This document shows positions 36,801 through 44,615 of a DNA stretch of 64,000 nucleotides, one piece after another; position 1 is the stretch's first letter, and each line of letters opens with the position of its first letter. The notes beneath the pieces are model-generated. The model worked only from the letters and a program-made list of their open reading frames with translations. It had not been told where the DNA came from and did not search any database. The stretch spans positions 824,117 through 888,116 of the forward strand of contig KL647297.1 in the NCBI GenBank assembly GCA_000727475.1, in the 5' to 3' direction. Both the position numbers and the translations under genes were made by a program. Source of the DNA: Sarcocystis neurona. Lineage: Eukaryota > Apicomplexa > Conoidasida > Eucoccidiorida > Sarcocystidae.

Positions 36801-39800
36801 CACACATCCACGTGCGTTTCTCGGCGCCTGCGTTCCTCGCTTTCCGCTGCGCGCGTCCGCTGCTGTTGGCTCCTGCTGCTGCTGCTGCTGACCCGGGCCT
36901 CAACGCCGCACGCATGTGTGTGGGTGTGCGTGCTGCCGCTTTATTACTTGCTGGCGTCTCTGTATGTTGTGGGGTCGGCAGGCGTGCTGCAGGCGCTGCT
37001 GGTGCTGCTGCTGATTGCCGCGGCGTCCCGGGTGCTGAATTTTCTCCCCATCGCCTCCCTCGCAGGCATCATGTTCTGCGTCGCCTTCCACACTTTCAAG
37101 TGGTTTTCCGTCCCCGTGGTCATTGCCACATTTCTGCCGGAGTCTGTGCGGCAGCTCCACCCACGTCTCGGCCAAAAAATCGCCCGTTCGGACGCGCTCA
37201 TCGTCGTCCTCGTCACCCTCGCATGCGTATGTTGTCAAGAAAAGAAGAAGGGGCTTCTCACCTGGCAGAGCGAAGAATTTGCAGAAAAGCCGCCCCCCCC
37301 CCCCCCCGCCACCGCCAGGGGAAGCGGAAGGGAACGGACGAGGGGGCTCTCTCTGCAGAAAAAGGACTCTGCGCATACACACACATATATATACGTACAC
37401 ATGCAGAGACACGTAGGTGGTATGTATATATACAGACGTGCTGCTCTACAGAGACATATAGATCACATGGACGAGCAGCAGGTGTACGTAGACACTACTG
37501 TTATGTAGGAGATCCACACAGACGTACGTATATGTGTGTGTGTAGCTGTACGTATACGTAGGTGTCATATATAAAGAAATACATGTATACAAACACTTAT
37601 ATATGTACATATATATGTACCTATAAAAAAATATATACAAACACTTATATATGTACATATATATGTACCTGTGCATATACGTATGTGTCATATGTACATG
37701 TGTACGCTTGTATGTATGTGTGTATGGATGGATGTATATATACATACGTAACAAATATACGAATATAGACACCACGACCTTCGTAGAATTGTGGAGCTGT
37801 CTATATAGAGTATGGATACGCACACACACTCGTTTATATATGTGGAACTGTATGCATGTATATAAATATATGTATATGCATGCGTGTAGCTGTACGTACA
37901 TATATATATATATATATATGTATACACGTGCGCGTGTTGTAGACGCGCGACGAGGTTTACGTCTGCAGGGGCAGTGCTCGGATACGTGCGTCGAACTTCT
38001 CTTCCCCACGCCCGGGCATACACATGAGGAAATGGTTGTATATGCGAATAAATGAAGTATCTGTGTTTTTCTCGGAGGAAAAGTCCGGCAGATGTGTCTG
38101 CAGAGCTTCTATTCGAACGGGCAGCAAAAGCAGCAGCAGCAGAAGAGCGGGGAGGACCTGCTACGGTGTCGCGACCCTCGCGTGTGGGGACTTCACACCG
38201 ACGTCTGCTGCTGCTGCTGCGTCTGCGCGCGTTACCTCGGTTCTGCTGCTGCTGCAAGGCGACCTCGGGCTGCTGCACGCTCCCAGGTGGTTTTCCTCCT
38301 CCTGCTGCTCCTCTCTCCCGTGTGCCCCTTCATTCTCTGCTGCTGCTCCTGCTGCTCCTGTCTCCCGTGTGCCCCTTCATTCTCTGCTGCTGCTCCTGCT
38401 GCTGCAGGGCCGAGTCTCTCCTGCTGCGCGCGGCTGCTGTCGTCACCTCGTGTCGCCGCCACGTGTGCGTCCGTCCCTCGTGCTGCTGGTGCTGCACGCG
38501 TTGCTGCTCACTCCCGCGCTGACGGCTGTCCGTTCCTCCCCCTCCTTCTCCTGCCGTGTGTGGGACTGCCATGTGTGGGACTGCGGCATGTGTGTGGCTG
38601 CTGGTGCTGTCCAGAAATTTTTCAACTTGGCGTTGGCTGCCGGTCTGGGAGTCTTCGTTGCCGCTCTCGTGTTTGCTTGGGAAGCGAACCGCCGCTTCTG
38701 CGTCGAGGCAGCCGAGGACGTGAAACGCGGCGTGAAGGTGATTTTCTCCTTTAGATTCTCCCCCCTCTGATCATCTTTTTTCCGCATATGTCGTCATTTG
38801 TCGTTTTGTCGTCGGAGGCTCTTCTCTTTTCCCCCCAAAACTTGTCGCTGTGCTCCCCGTGTCTCCGTGTCTCCATCTGCTGCCTCGTCTCCTCCCCCTC
38901 TTCTGCCCCGCCCTTCCCGTCCTCTGCGTGTCTCTCGCTTTGGCAACTGCCGCGTTGTATCCCTCTGTCTCGGTGTCTCCGTCTTTTCTCTCATTTAGTG
39001 ACTGTCTTTGTGTCTGCTGTTCTTCTCCTTTCCTTTCCCCTTTCTGGCGCCTTGGCTTCCGTAGAGGAGCGCGCTGTTGTTGTGGCCCGGGCCTGACGAG
39101 AACTTCTTTGTTCTTCGCTGTTGATGCGCCGGACAACAACTTTTCATGCTGCTGGGGGACGACCTCTTCTTTTTTTTGTGTTGTTCACTCTGGTCGTAGT
39201 AGTCGGTCTTTTTCCACGCAGGCAGCTCTCTTCAGCCATCCCCGCCTTTTTTGCTTCTCGAGAGTCCCCTTTTTTCTGTTCTATACGAGAGTCACTTCTG
39301 CCAGAAACAGGCCTTTGTTCTTCACTTTGTCTTTCTCTTGATGTCTTTCGCCTCTGTCCGATTTCCTCCTTCAGTAGCAATTTTCTACTCCCAGCAAAAC
39401 TTTTCTTTTGACCCTGGCCATCTCTTTCCGCACACCGCGTGTCTCTTCTCGCCCAACTTCTTCGCCGCCTTTACATCTGTTCCATCTTGCTCCTGCTTCT
39501 CCTGCTCCTGGCTGCTGCTGCGACATCTGGTGGGGTGCCCGTTGCTACTGCTGCTCTTGCGCCTGCTGCCCCTGCGCCCGCTGCTCCTGCGCCCGCTGCT
39601 CCTGCGTTTGCTGCACCTGCGCGTGCTGCTCCTGCGTTTGCTGCTCCTGCGTTTGCTGCTCCTGCGTTTGCTGCTCCTGCGTTTGCTGCTCCTGCGTTTG
39701 CTGCTCCTGCGTTTGCTGCTACGATTACGTCTATGGCGCGGCCCCCGTCACTGCTGCTGCCGCTGGCGCTGGTCCGCTGTTGCGACTTGTCTTTCTCCTC

Positions 39801-42800
39801 TTCCTCTCCTTTTCCTTCCTTTTTTTCTCGTAATTGCTGTCCTCGCTTCGTTGTCGTTGGTGAACCTACTCACGTGTCTCCGGCTCTCCTGCTGCTGCTG
39901 TACTGCTGCTGCTCCTCCTGCTCCTTGTCGTGCACGTGTTTCTGCTGCTGGCACGTGCCTGCTGTCACCGGTCACTCCTCCACTTCCACGTCTCCGACGA
40001 GACGCTGCCGCTGGTGCTGTTGCTGCTGCAGTGCTGTTGCCGTTGTGAAGATGCGGCTCGCACCGATGCTGTCCCTCGGTCATTGACGCTGCTTTACATG
40101 TACGCGCGCGCGTCCTGCTGTTACTGCAGCTGCGGCCTTTGTTGTTGCTGCTCTTGCTGCTGCTGTTCCTGCTGCTGCTTCTGCAGTTGTTGCTGCTGGG
40201 CCCGTTACTGCTGCTGTTGCCGTTGCTACTGCCGTCTTGCTGCTCTTGCAACTGTTCCTGTTGCTGTTGGTCCGGCTGCGACTCCCGCTCTTGCTGTTGC
40301 CGCTGCTCTCTTGCTGTTAACAGCAGCCTCTTTGCAGCTGCCATCTTCCTGCTGCCATCTTGCTGCTGCGGTCCGCGCTGCAACTCCTGCTGTTGCTGCT
40401 GCTCTTGCCGAACTTTTTCTTCTTTTCTATTGCTGCTGCTCCTCTGTTGCTACATCGCTGTTTCTGTGGCTGCTGTCTGTGTGTATGTTTGCAGTATTAT
40501 GAGGTGCACGGGCCGCTATGTTTTAGCACGGCCGCTAAATTTGAAAGTGCGTTCTCCTACGACGAGGATCCTCCAACAGTTATCTGCGTCTTGAGCGGCA
40601 GTACGCGCTTATTTGATTACAGCGCGATGGCAACGATGGACACGGTTAGCAGGAATTACAAGAGAAGAAGAAAAGTCTTGCATTTCAAGGTACGCTTCTC
40701 TCTCTGTGTTGGCTACCTGCATCTCTTCTAACAATAACAAGAAGAAAGTCCCTGCAGAAAAGAATTCTACGCCACGGCCTCTCTGTCTCTAGGTTCTGAC
40801 TGCCGCGACCCGCTGCACCACCGTTCAACAGCACCTCGGCAGCGCAACCCCCACCCCGCCACCCACCCATACATATATATATGTGGACATACATGTATAT
40901 ATATATGTATATATACATGTGAGCAGTGTGTGGAGCCATCATCTCACGAGGCTGGACATATTTTGGGAGAGGAAGAAGGAGGTGGACCTGGGCCGAGGAT
41001 ATGAGAAGAGGCGCACGTTCGTTTTTTCTGCGAGGCGCGCCGTCGTCCTGCAGCGCTTTCCAGCAGCGACAGCAGCAGGAAAGAAGCCGCAACGTCAGCA
41101 CGTGTATACACACCTGAGCGTGCCGCGGTATATAGAGTGCAAAAGGAAGCGTTTGGCGAGACGACAGCGATTAAATCCGCGTGTGTGTTCTGCTGCGTGT
41201 ATGCCGAAGCAAAAAACGGCCCTGCGGCTGGTCGTAGAGCAACGGGAGAAGCCTCTTCCTGAAGGTGGTTTCTTGAGTAGACGTCGCAGGAAGGGGGGAG
41301 TCCCAGCAGCCGCAGAAGCAAACAGAGACACACAGCAGCAGCAGCAGCAGAGGCAGAAGAAGCGGCGGAAGAGTGGGGGGAAAAAGAGCAGGAAGTGCTG
41401 CTGTTGAAAGACGTGCGCGCAGTGAAAAGTGCTGTCGAAGCAGCAACGACAGCAGCAGAAACAAAAGCCGGAGAAGACGAAGACGCAGCCGCAGCAGTCG
41501 CAGCAGTAGACTTCGAGCATCATAGAAAGGAGCGTATACGCTCTGCAGGGGGACATCGCAAGACAAGTGGTACACGCTCAGCCACTCGACAGACGCTGCA
41601 GCAGGAACTGGCGACGTTTTCTTCTTTTTAAAGAGAAGAACTCGGGCGGGCAGCAGCTGCCTCCAAATCCTCTCTGTGTAGAAGCTATACCGGTGGAGAA
41701 CACGCGTCTCTGCCGTGTATATCTGTACCCGTGTCTGTCTTCGTGTCGGCGTCTTCCTCTGCAGTTGCTGCCAACAAATGGGTTGTTGACACGTTTCTCT
41801 AGATTCTCTCCATGTATACATATGTATATATATATATATGTTGTTGACACGTTTCTGTAGATTCTCTCCATATATACATATACGTATATATATATATATA
41901 TGTTGTTGACACGTTTCTCTAGATTCTCTCCATATACATATATATATATGTCCACAAGGGAGGTTTACATGTATATTTGTTTGTCTGTGTTAATGTTTGT
42001 ATTGAGGCAGATGGTGGGCATGCGCAGGGACGGTAAATTATATTTTCGCATGCATCTGTGCCTGTCATTGCGTCCCGGCCTCCTTTGCCAGTATACGGGC
42101 ATAGATATGTAGGGGCATAGAGAATATCTATGGCGAACTCCATCTGTCTACCTCCATGTATATAGACACGCCCGCATGCAGTAAACATGTATATTTAGAT
42201 AAGACGTATTTTTTCTATTGTATCTATGAGGCGCACAAACACCACGGGCGTATCTATACACATATATTTATATTTATATTGCACACCATATGATTATTTG
42301 TCTTTATGCAATGTGCATATGTAAAAGTACCATCTACACATATATATATAAGCGGTGTGTGTATGTGTAGATAGAATACGTGTTTGTACCTCATGACTGT
42401 GTCGACCTATATATATACATACACACGCGGTATACTTGTATGTATATACATATATATGCATGTACATGTATGACTCTGAACAGTGTCCACTGAAAAAATT
42501 AGAACCATATACATAAACCTTTCATATTATTGACTTTGTATATGCGTTGTGTGTATATATATATATCGTATATGTGTATGTATATGTACATCACGTGTAT
42601 ATACATGTATCAACGTATATGTGAAGGCAACCAACATCATCACACAGACAAGTTTGCGCTTTTCTACAGAAGAGAAACACTTTAAAATGAAGAAGGGGTT
42701 CATCCTTTCTCTTCCTTTGCAGTGCGCGGGAAATTCTGGCACACAGACACACACTTCCACATCAGCATTTCGTACATACATGTATATATATATACCTCCA

Positions 42801-44615
42801 CATCATCATTTTACATATATATATATATATATGTTATACTCGTATTATATATAGCTGCACTGTATATATATATACATACAATTTATATATGTATTATACC
42901 CGTGTTATACAGAGATGCACTGTATACACATATATTTCCACGGCTTATGTATATATATATATATTATACACGTTTGATATACAGATGCGTTGTATACTTA
43001 TATGTGTATATATATATGTTATCCTCTTGTTATATATAAATGCAATGTGTGTAAATATATATATATAAATAGTTTATGTATGTATTATGTACGTGTTATG
43101 TATAGATGCATTGTATACACATATATTTCCACGACTGTTATTTACATACATATATATAATATATTATACACGTCATATATATAGATGCATTGTATACTTA
43201 TATGTGTATATATATATGTATAATATATATATATGGTTACATTCTCAGTAAAATTGCCTTTGTCTACAGAAATATCTCTGTCTAACTTAATTATACAAGT
43301 TTGTAGATGCCTCGTATACAGGTGTATTTCCCCGACTTGACGTTTTCGCTTCAATTTCACTCGTCTGTGTGCGAGCTGCTGCGGGTCTTTCTTTGTCTTT
43401 TGGCCAGTTGAATTTCTCTTGTCTCGTCTCTGTCTCCGAAGTGCCGCTCGGGTTCGCCGGAGGACATTTTTTGCTCGCCGCTTTATTGCTTCTCTTTTTT
43501 CTCCACTGCTGCTTCTTGCGTCTCTTTTTGCGCCGCGCGCGGTCTTCTCCGGCCCCACCGCGCGGGGTGCGCCTCAGGGAGTGAGCCACGGCTGCATGAA
43601 TATGATGGCCAAGGCGAACCACCTGCTGCAGCACGTGGACTACGAGTTGATCGAGCTGCAGGTTCCACCTATTCATCACTTGGTCGAAGTGGGGCCGCAA
43701 AGTGTCGAGGAGGGGAGCGCGGCTTCTCAGGTTTTGTCGGAGGGCAGAGAAGAGCAGCAGGCGGAGAAGCAGAGACGAGAAGGAGGCGGCGGTGACAGCC
43801 AAGAAGAAGAAGGTGAAGCAGCAGAAGTGAAAGCAGCGGAAAACGCTGCAGAAGAATCCCACGCCAAACACAAAACAGGCCGACGACGGAAAGCAGGAAG
43901 TGGCCTTCGATTAGCAGCACCCGGAGCCTCTTCCACTTTTGCCTCTTCCTTTTCTTCTTCTTCCTCCTCCTCACGTCACCACAACCACCTCAATTTTCTG
44001 CTGCCCGGACGCCTCACCAAAAGTTCCGTACACCTCCCTGCGCCCGCTTCTTCGGCAGAATCGACGCCGCTTCCCTCCTCACGACCGTCGACACTTCCGC
44101 CAAAACGAGAATCGGGTTCCAGCAGAGCTCGCCCTTCTGTTGCTGACGCTTGCGCTGCTGCTGGCACTTATGCCGTTGCCGGCACTTCTGCTGCTGCTGC
44201 TGACACTTCTGCTGCTGCTGGCCATTACGGCGACCACACGACTGATACTGTGAAGAGTGCTGTTGTCAAGACTGCTGCTGCCGGTGTCACTGCTGACGTG
44301 TCTGCGGATGCTGCTGGTGCTGGTAGTGCTGCTGCTGCTGAGGAGAAGGAGGAGGAGACGGAGGAGGAGGTGGTCTCGGCTGTCGAGAAGAGGGAAGCGA
44401 ATGCAGAAAAGGCTGTTACTGTCGCGCTGTTGGCGTCTCCTGGTGGTGACACTCGTTCGGCTGTTGGTGCACGTGGCACGGAGGGCTCGCACGCACCACT
44501 TCCTCCCGCTCCTGCTGCTACTCCGACACGTGCTGCTGCAGGAGTCTCTGCAGTTGTTGAAACTTCTCCGTCTTGTGATGCGACGGAAGCAAACGAAACC
44601 GTGCAAAAGAAATGA
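20237..44615 (+). CDS. SulP-family anion transporter with STAS domain, giant low-complexity insertions (10 exons, ~2525 aa)
   Basis: SulP proteins move sulfate or other anions (chloride, bicarbonate, oxalate) across membranes through a 14-segment core with a cytoplasmic STAS domain; the substrate here is unknown. Exons: 20237-22284, 23679-23866, 27357-27499, 29195-29581, 30003-30210, 31213-34215, 36982-37226, 38615-38737, 40495-40689, 43578-44615. The total is 7578 bp, exactly 2526 codons, all GT-AG. Core signatures appear in family order: ALTQVPEAASFA and GGRPGMITGVT; IPASVIIGFCNGIAVVI; VGKLVPGSLVAML; VLETLMT; ANIICGLFGGMGGGAMIG; NRRSGG; LPIASLAGIMFCVAFHTF; NLALAAGLGVFVAALVFAWE; then STAS (YEVHGPLCFSTAAKF, LFDYSAM). 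Usual SulP length is 550-750 residues. The excess is a ~680-residue N-terminus, ~930 residues inside the membrane domain and a ~300-residue tail. Exons 2-10 are well supported; exon 1 is inferred. Confidence 0.88.
22285..23678 (+). other. SulP intron 1 (inferred)
   Basis: 1394 bp from gtgagg to cag. It contains a CAG/AGC-rich patch at about 22380-22570, TA/TG tracts and a pyrimidine-rich 3' third. The CAG patch directly after the donor leaves open the possibility that exon 1 ends later or that another coding exon is present. Confidence 0.5.
23679..23866 (+). CDS. SulP exon 2: start of the membrane core (TM1)
   Basis: Acceptor cttgcgtgcag|C, donor GCCCTCA|gtaagt. It encodes an acidic/basic stretch (YGEEEEWEKTKERQYRC), an amphipathic segment (GYSWGWGFTATPREGAQYY), then the start of TM1 (LKEFFAALVIAL). 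The last base joins exon 3 to give ALTQVPEA, the SulP TM1 signature. The acceptor is less certain than the donor because the upstream frame is also open. Confidence 0.8.
24330..25960. repeat. Core-plus-microsatellite minisatellites in SulP intron 2
   Basis: Dense TA/TATG/TGTA tracts interrupted by repeated cores. The core ctgttgggcc..ctatca..gga.c.tgcac occurs at about 24790 and 24930. A second core (agatatctaat ... acgcag/gaaagtgc ... tctctgtg) starts at 25548, 25685 and 25845. No coding signal. The tract lies wholly within the 3490-bp intron between SulP exons 2 and 3. Confidence 0.8.
26180..27340 (+). other. 1.2-kb polypyrimidine tract before SulP exon 3
   Basis: The plus strand is strikingly rich in T and C (runs such as cttctttttc, ctcttttcg) for about 1.2 kb, ending at the exon 3 acceptor. 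It acts at least as an extended polypyrimidine tract. Its open frames (Ser/Phe/Leu/Pro-rich) are an effect of base composition. Confidence 0.7.
27357..27499 (+). CDS. SulP exon 3: TM1-TM2 signature
   Basis: Acceptor ctgctgcgcag|CA, donor GCCTCTTTC|gtaaga. Residues 747-793: QVPEAASFAIMAHLPPALGV, then HSAWLIGIFACALGGRPGMI and TGVTASF. This is the classic VPEA(I)xFA...LPPxxGLY...GGRPGMIxG(A)T block of SulP permeases. Gln replaces the usual hydrophobic residue before VPEA. Confidence 0.92.
27600..28140. repeat. TA, CA and TATG microsatellite block in SulP intron 3
   Basis: Includes a (CA)n run at about 27825-27852, several (TA)n runs (27630-27650, 27945-27965, 28018-28041) and a second CA run at about 28112-28133. 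It lies within the 1695-bp intron between SulP exons 3 and 4. Confidence 0.88.
28850..29190 (+). repeat. CTG/GCT triplet tract ending at SulP exon 4
   Basis: Interrupted GCT/CTG units run up to the exon 4 acceptor at 29194. The frame is open but the phase-0 join of exon 3 to 29195 explains the protein without it, so I treat it as intronic. Confidence 0.7.
29195..29581 (+). CDS. SulP exon 4: TM3-TM5 with Ala/Gly-rich loop
   Basis: Acceptor tcgtcgcgcag|GCA, donor ATTCCGCTT|gtatgt. It starts with a roughly 38-residue Ala/Gly/Ser linker (STFNNEACAGAAFSSEGAGA...) where SulP proteins normally have a short loop. Then come TM segments: ETLVFSVLLAGLLLLLAAYV, IPASVIIGFCNGIAVVICVA (the family's IPxxVxxGFxNG motif) and AAAIWMAVECCLAAFLVEGW. 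Confidence 0.92.
30003..30210 (+). CDS. SulP exon 5: TM6 and following loop
   Basis: Acceptor gtgtgcgtccag|GTG, donor GTTCAAG|gtaaga. Residues 923-991: VGKLVPGSLVAMLAAGVLEF, then TPTIGEIAESNADTSLP. This is the SulP (I/V)P(G/S)SLVA(I/M)L...E...TVGDIA...LP block. It ends one base into codon 992 and joins exon 6 in phase. Confidence 0.92.
30230..31205 (+). repeat. CTG/GCT triplet tract filling SulP intron 5
   Basis: Almost the whole 1002-bp intron consists of interrupted GCT/CTG units (Ala/Leu/Cys in the three frames). It includes a repeated segment of about 36 bp at 30805-30915 (cttctgccacgctcctgctgttgccg-type units). The join of exon 5 to exon 6 restores family sequence without it. Confidence 0.75.
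31213..34215 (+). CDS. SulP exon 6: split membrane segment with ~930-residue low-complexity insertion
   Basis: Acceptor gcacgccag|GG, donor GAATCGG|gtatgt. Its first 23 codons (LVLSVVAVLETLMTIEMMDYF) and its last 45 codons (GNGSQQLWATGVANIICGLF, GGMGGGAMIG, NRRSGGEGKES) are adjacent in ordinary SulP proteins (ESLLT...D..T...GNQELxxQGxANI). Between them about 930 codons stay open in the same frame. They are rich in Ala, Gln, Ser, Glu, Lys and Arg, with several Cys runs in the middle (about 32740-33060), and end in a seven-copy 8-residue repeat. The core ends are certain. The insertion may hide one or more introns, since Cys runs from TGC units are unusual for coding repeats. Confidence 0.8.
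33738..33914 (+). repeat. 24-bp tandem repeat encoding (QQQAEEVA)7
   Basis: Seven copies of a 24-bp unit at the 3' end of the low-complexity insertion in SulP exon 6. The unit is in frame with the conserved C-terminal block of the exon. Copies five and seven carry E-to-D or V-to-D variants. The repeat predicts a charged helical heptad/octad-like rod shortly before the membrane segment resumes. Confidence 0.92.
34216..36981 (+). other. SulP intron 6
   Basis: 2766 bp between exons 6 and 7. It contains TG/TATG runs at about 35940-36130 and 36280-36560 and a short GCTGCT patch near 35775-35800. A second AG at 36628 would open a frame with a hydrophobic segment, but joining exon 6 directly to 36982 recreates the SulP consensus (RSGG...SGVLQALL) exactly, so no extra exon is needed. 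Confidence 0.75.
36982..37226 (+). CDS. SulP exon 7: late membrane segments
   Basis: Acceptor ggggtcggcag|GC, donor CTCGCATGC|gtatgt. With the last base of exon 6 it reads ESGVLQALLVLLLIAAASRV, then LNFLPIASLAGIMFCVAFHT, VVIATFLPESVRQLHP and ARSDALIVVLVTLAC. The LP(L/I)A(A/S)LAGI motif and the R.DA....V.T segment are typical of SulP TM10-12. Confidence 0.93.
37227..38614 (+). other. SulP intron 7
   Basis: 1388 bp. It has a C homopolymer of about 16 bp at about 37291-37306, TA/TG tracts at 37500-37920 (with a short duplicated segment, cacttatatatgtacat, at about 37590 and 37641) and CTG/GCT tracts at 38200-38530, including two copies of a roughly 50-bp unit ending ctctgctgctgctcctgct. No coding function is needed for the transporter. 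Confidence 0.7.
38615..38737 (+). CDS. SulP exon 8: last membrane segment
   Basis: Acceptor gctgtccag|AAA, donor GTGAAG|gtgatt. 41 codons: KFFNLALAAGLGVFVAALVF then AWEANRRF...VKRGVK. This is the SulP (D/N)LxxA(V)xxGVxxAxxxF block that precedes the STAS domain. Confidence 0.93.
39553..39720 (+). repeat. 15-bp tandem repeat (GCTCCTGCGTTTGCT)n in SulP intron 8
   Basis: Eleven units of 15 bp; the last six are identical. In one plus frame it reads APAFA repeatedly. It lies inside the 1757-bp intron between exons 8 and 9, whose join (GVK|YYEVHGPL) is perfect for SulP-STAS, so it is most likely not translated in this protein. Confidence 0.85.
39820..40480 (+). repeat. CTG/GCT triplet tract before SulP exon 9
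   Basis: Interrupted CTG, GCTGTTGCTG and TTGCTG units occupy the 3' part of intron 8 up to the acceptor at 40494. No conserved protein text in any frame. Confidence 0.75.
40495..40689 (+). CDS. SulP exon 9: STAS domain core
   Basis: Acceptor tatgtttgcag|TAT, donor TTCAAG|gtacgc. 65 codons: YYEVHGPLCFSTAAKFESAF, PPTVICVLSGSTRLFDYSAM, TMDTVSRNYKRRRKVLHF. The GPL(F/C)F..A.KF strand-helix and the FDYSA loop are STAS landmarks. STAS domains regulate SulP transport and trafficking from the cytoplasmic side. Confidence 0.93.
41782..41950. repeat. Three-copy ~60-bp minisatellite in SulP intron 9
   Basis: A 35-bp core beginning gttgttgacacgtttct and followed by a TA-rich tail starts at 41782, 41840 and 41902. 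The core is nearly invariant (one ctct to ctgt change); the TA tail varies in length. Confidence 0.9.
42830..43205. repeat. Degenerate TA-rich minisatellite in SulP intron 9
   Basis: About six diverged units built on ttata..cgt.ttatatatagatgca.tgtatac separated by TATATA spacers, inside the 2888-bp intron before exon 10. Non-coding. Confidence 0.75.
43578..44615 (+). CDS. SulP exon 10: end of STAS domain and long Ala/Ser/Glu-rich tail
   Basis: Acceptor gcgcctcag|GGA. It begins GVSHGCMNMMAKANHLLQHV, matching the last helix of STAS (GLSxxCxxLLxxA). After VPPIHHLVEVGPQ comes a roughly 310-residue tail: an acidic Gln/Glu/Lys stretch, Ser runs, then Ala repeats from GCT units, ending NETVQKK. The tail has no known domain and is probably disordered. 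Confidence 0.85.
   Translation, partial: GVSHGCMNMMAKANHLLQHVDYELIELQVPPIHHLVEVGPQSVEEGSAASQVLSEGREEQQAEKQRREGGGGDSQEEEGEAAEVKAAENAAEESHAKHKTGRRRKAGSGLRLAAPGASSTFASSFSSSSSSSRHHNHLNFLLPGRLTKSSVHLPAPASSAESTPLPSSRPSTLPPKRESGSSRARPSVADACAAAGTYAVAGTSAAAADTSAAAGHYGDHTTDTVKSAVVKTAAAGVTADVSADAAGAGSAAAAEEKEEETEEEVVSAVEKREANAEKAVTVALLASPGGDTRSAVGARGTEGSHAPLPPAPAATPTRAAAGVSAVVETSPSCDATEANETVQKK

Noticed and set aside
38128..38754. Ala/Leu/Cys-rich frames upstream of SulP exon 8
   Set aside because: They lie within intron 7. The exon 7 to exon 8 join (VTLAC|KFFNLALA) fits the family without them.
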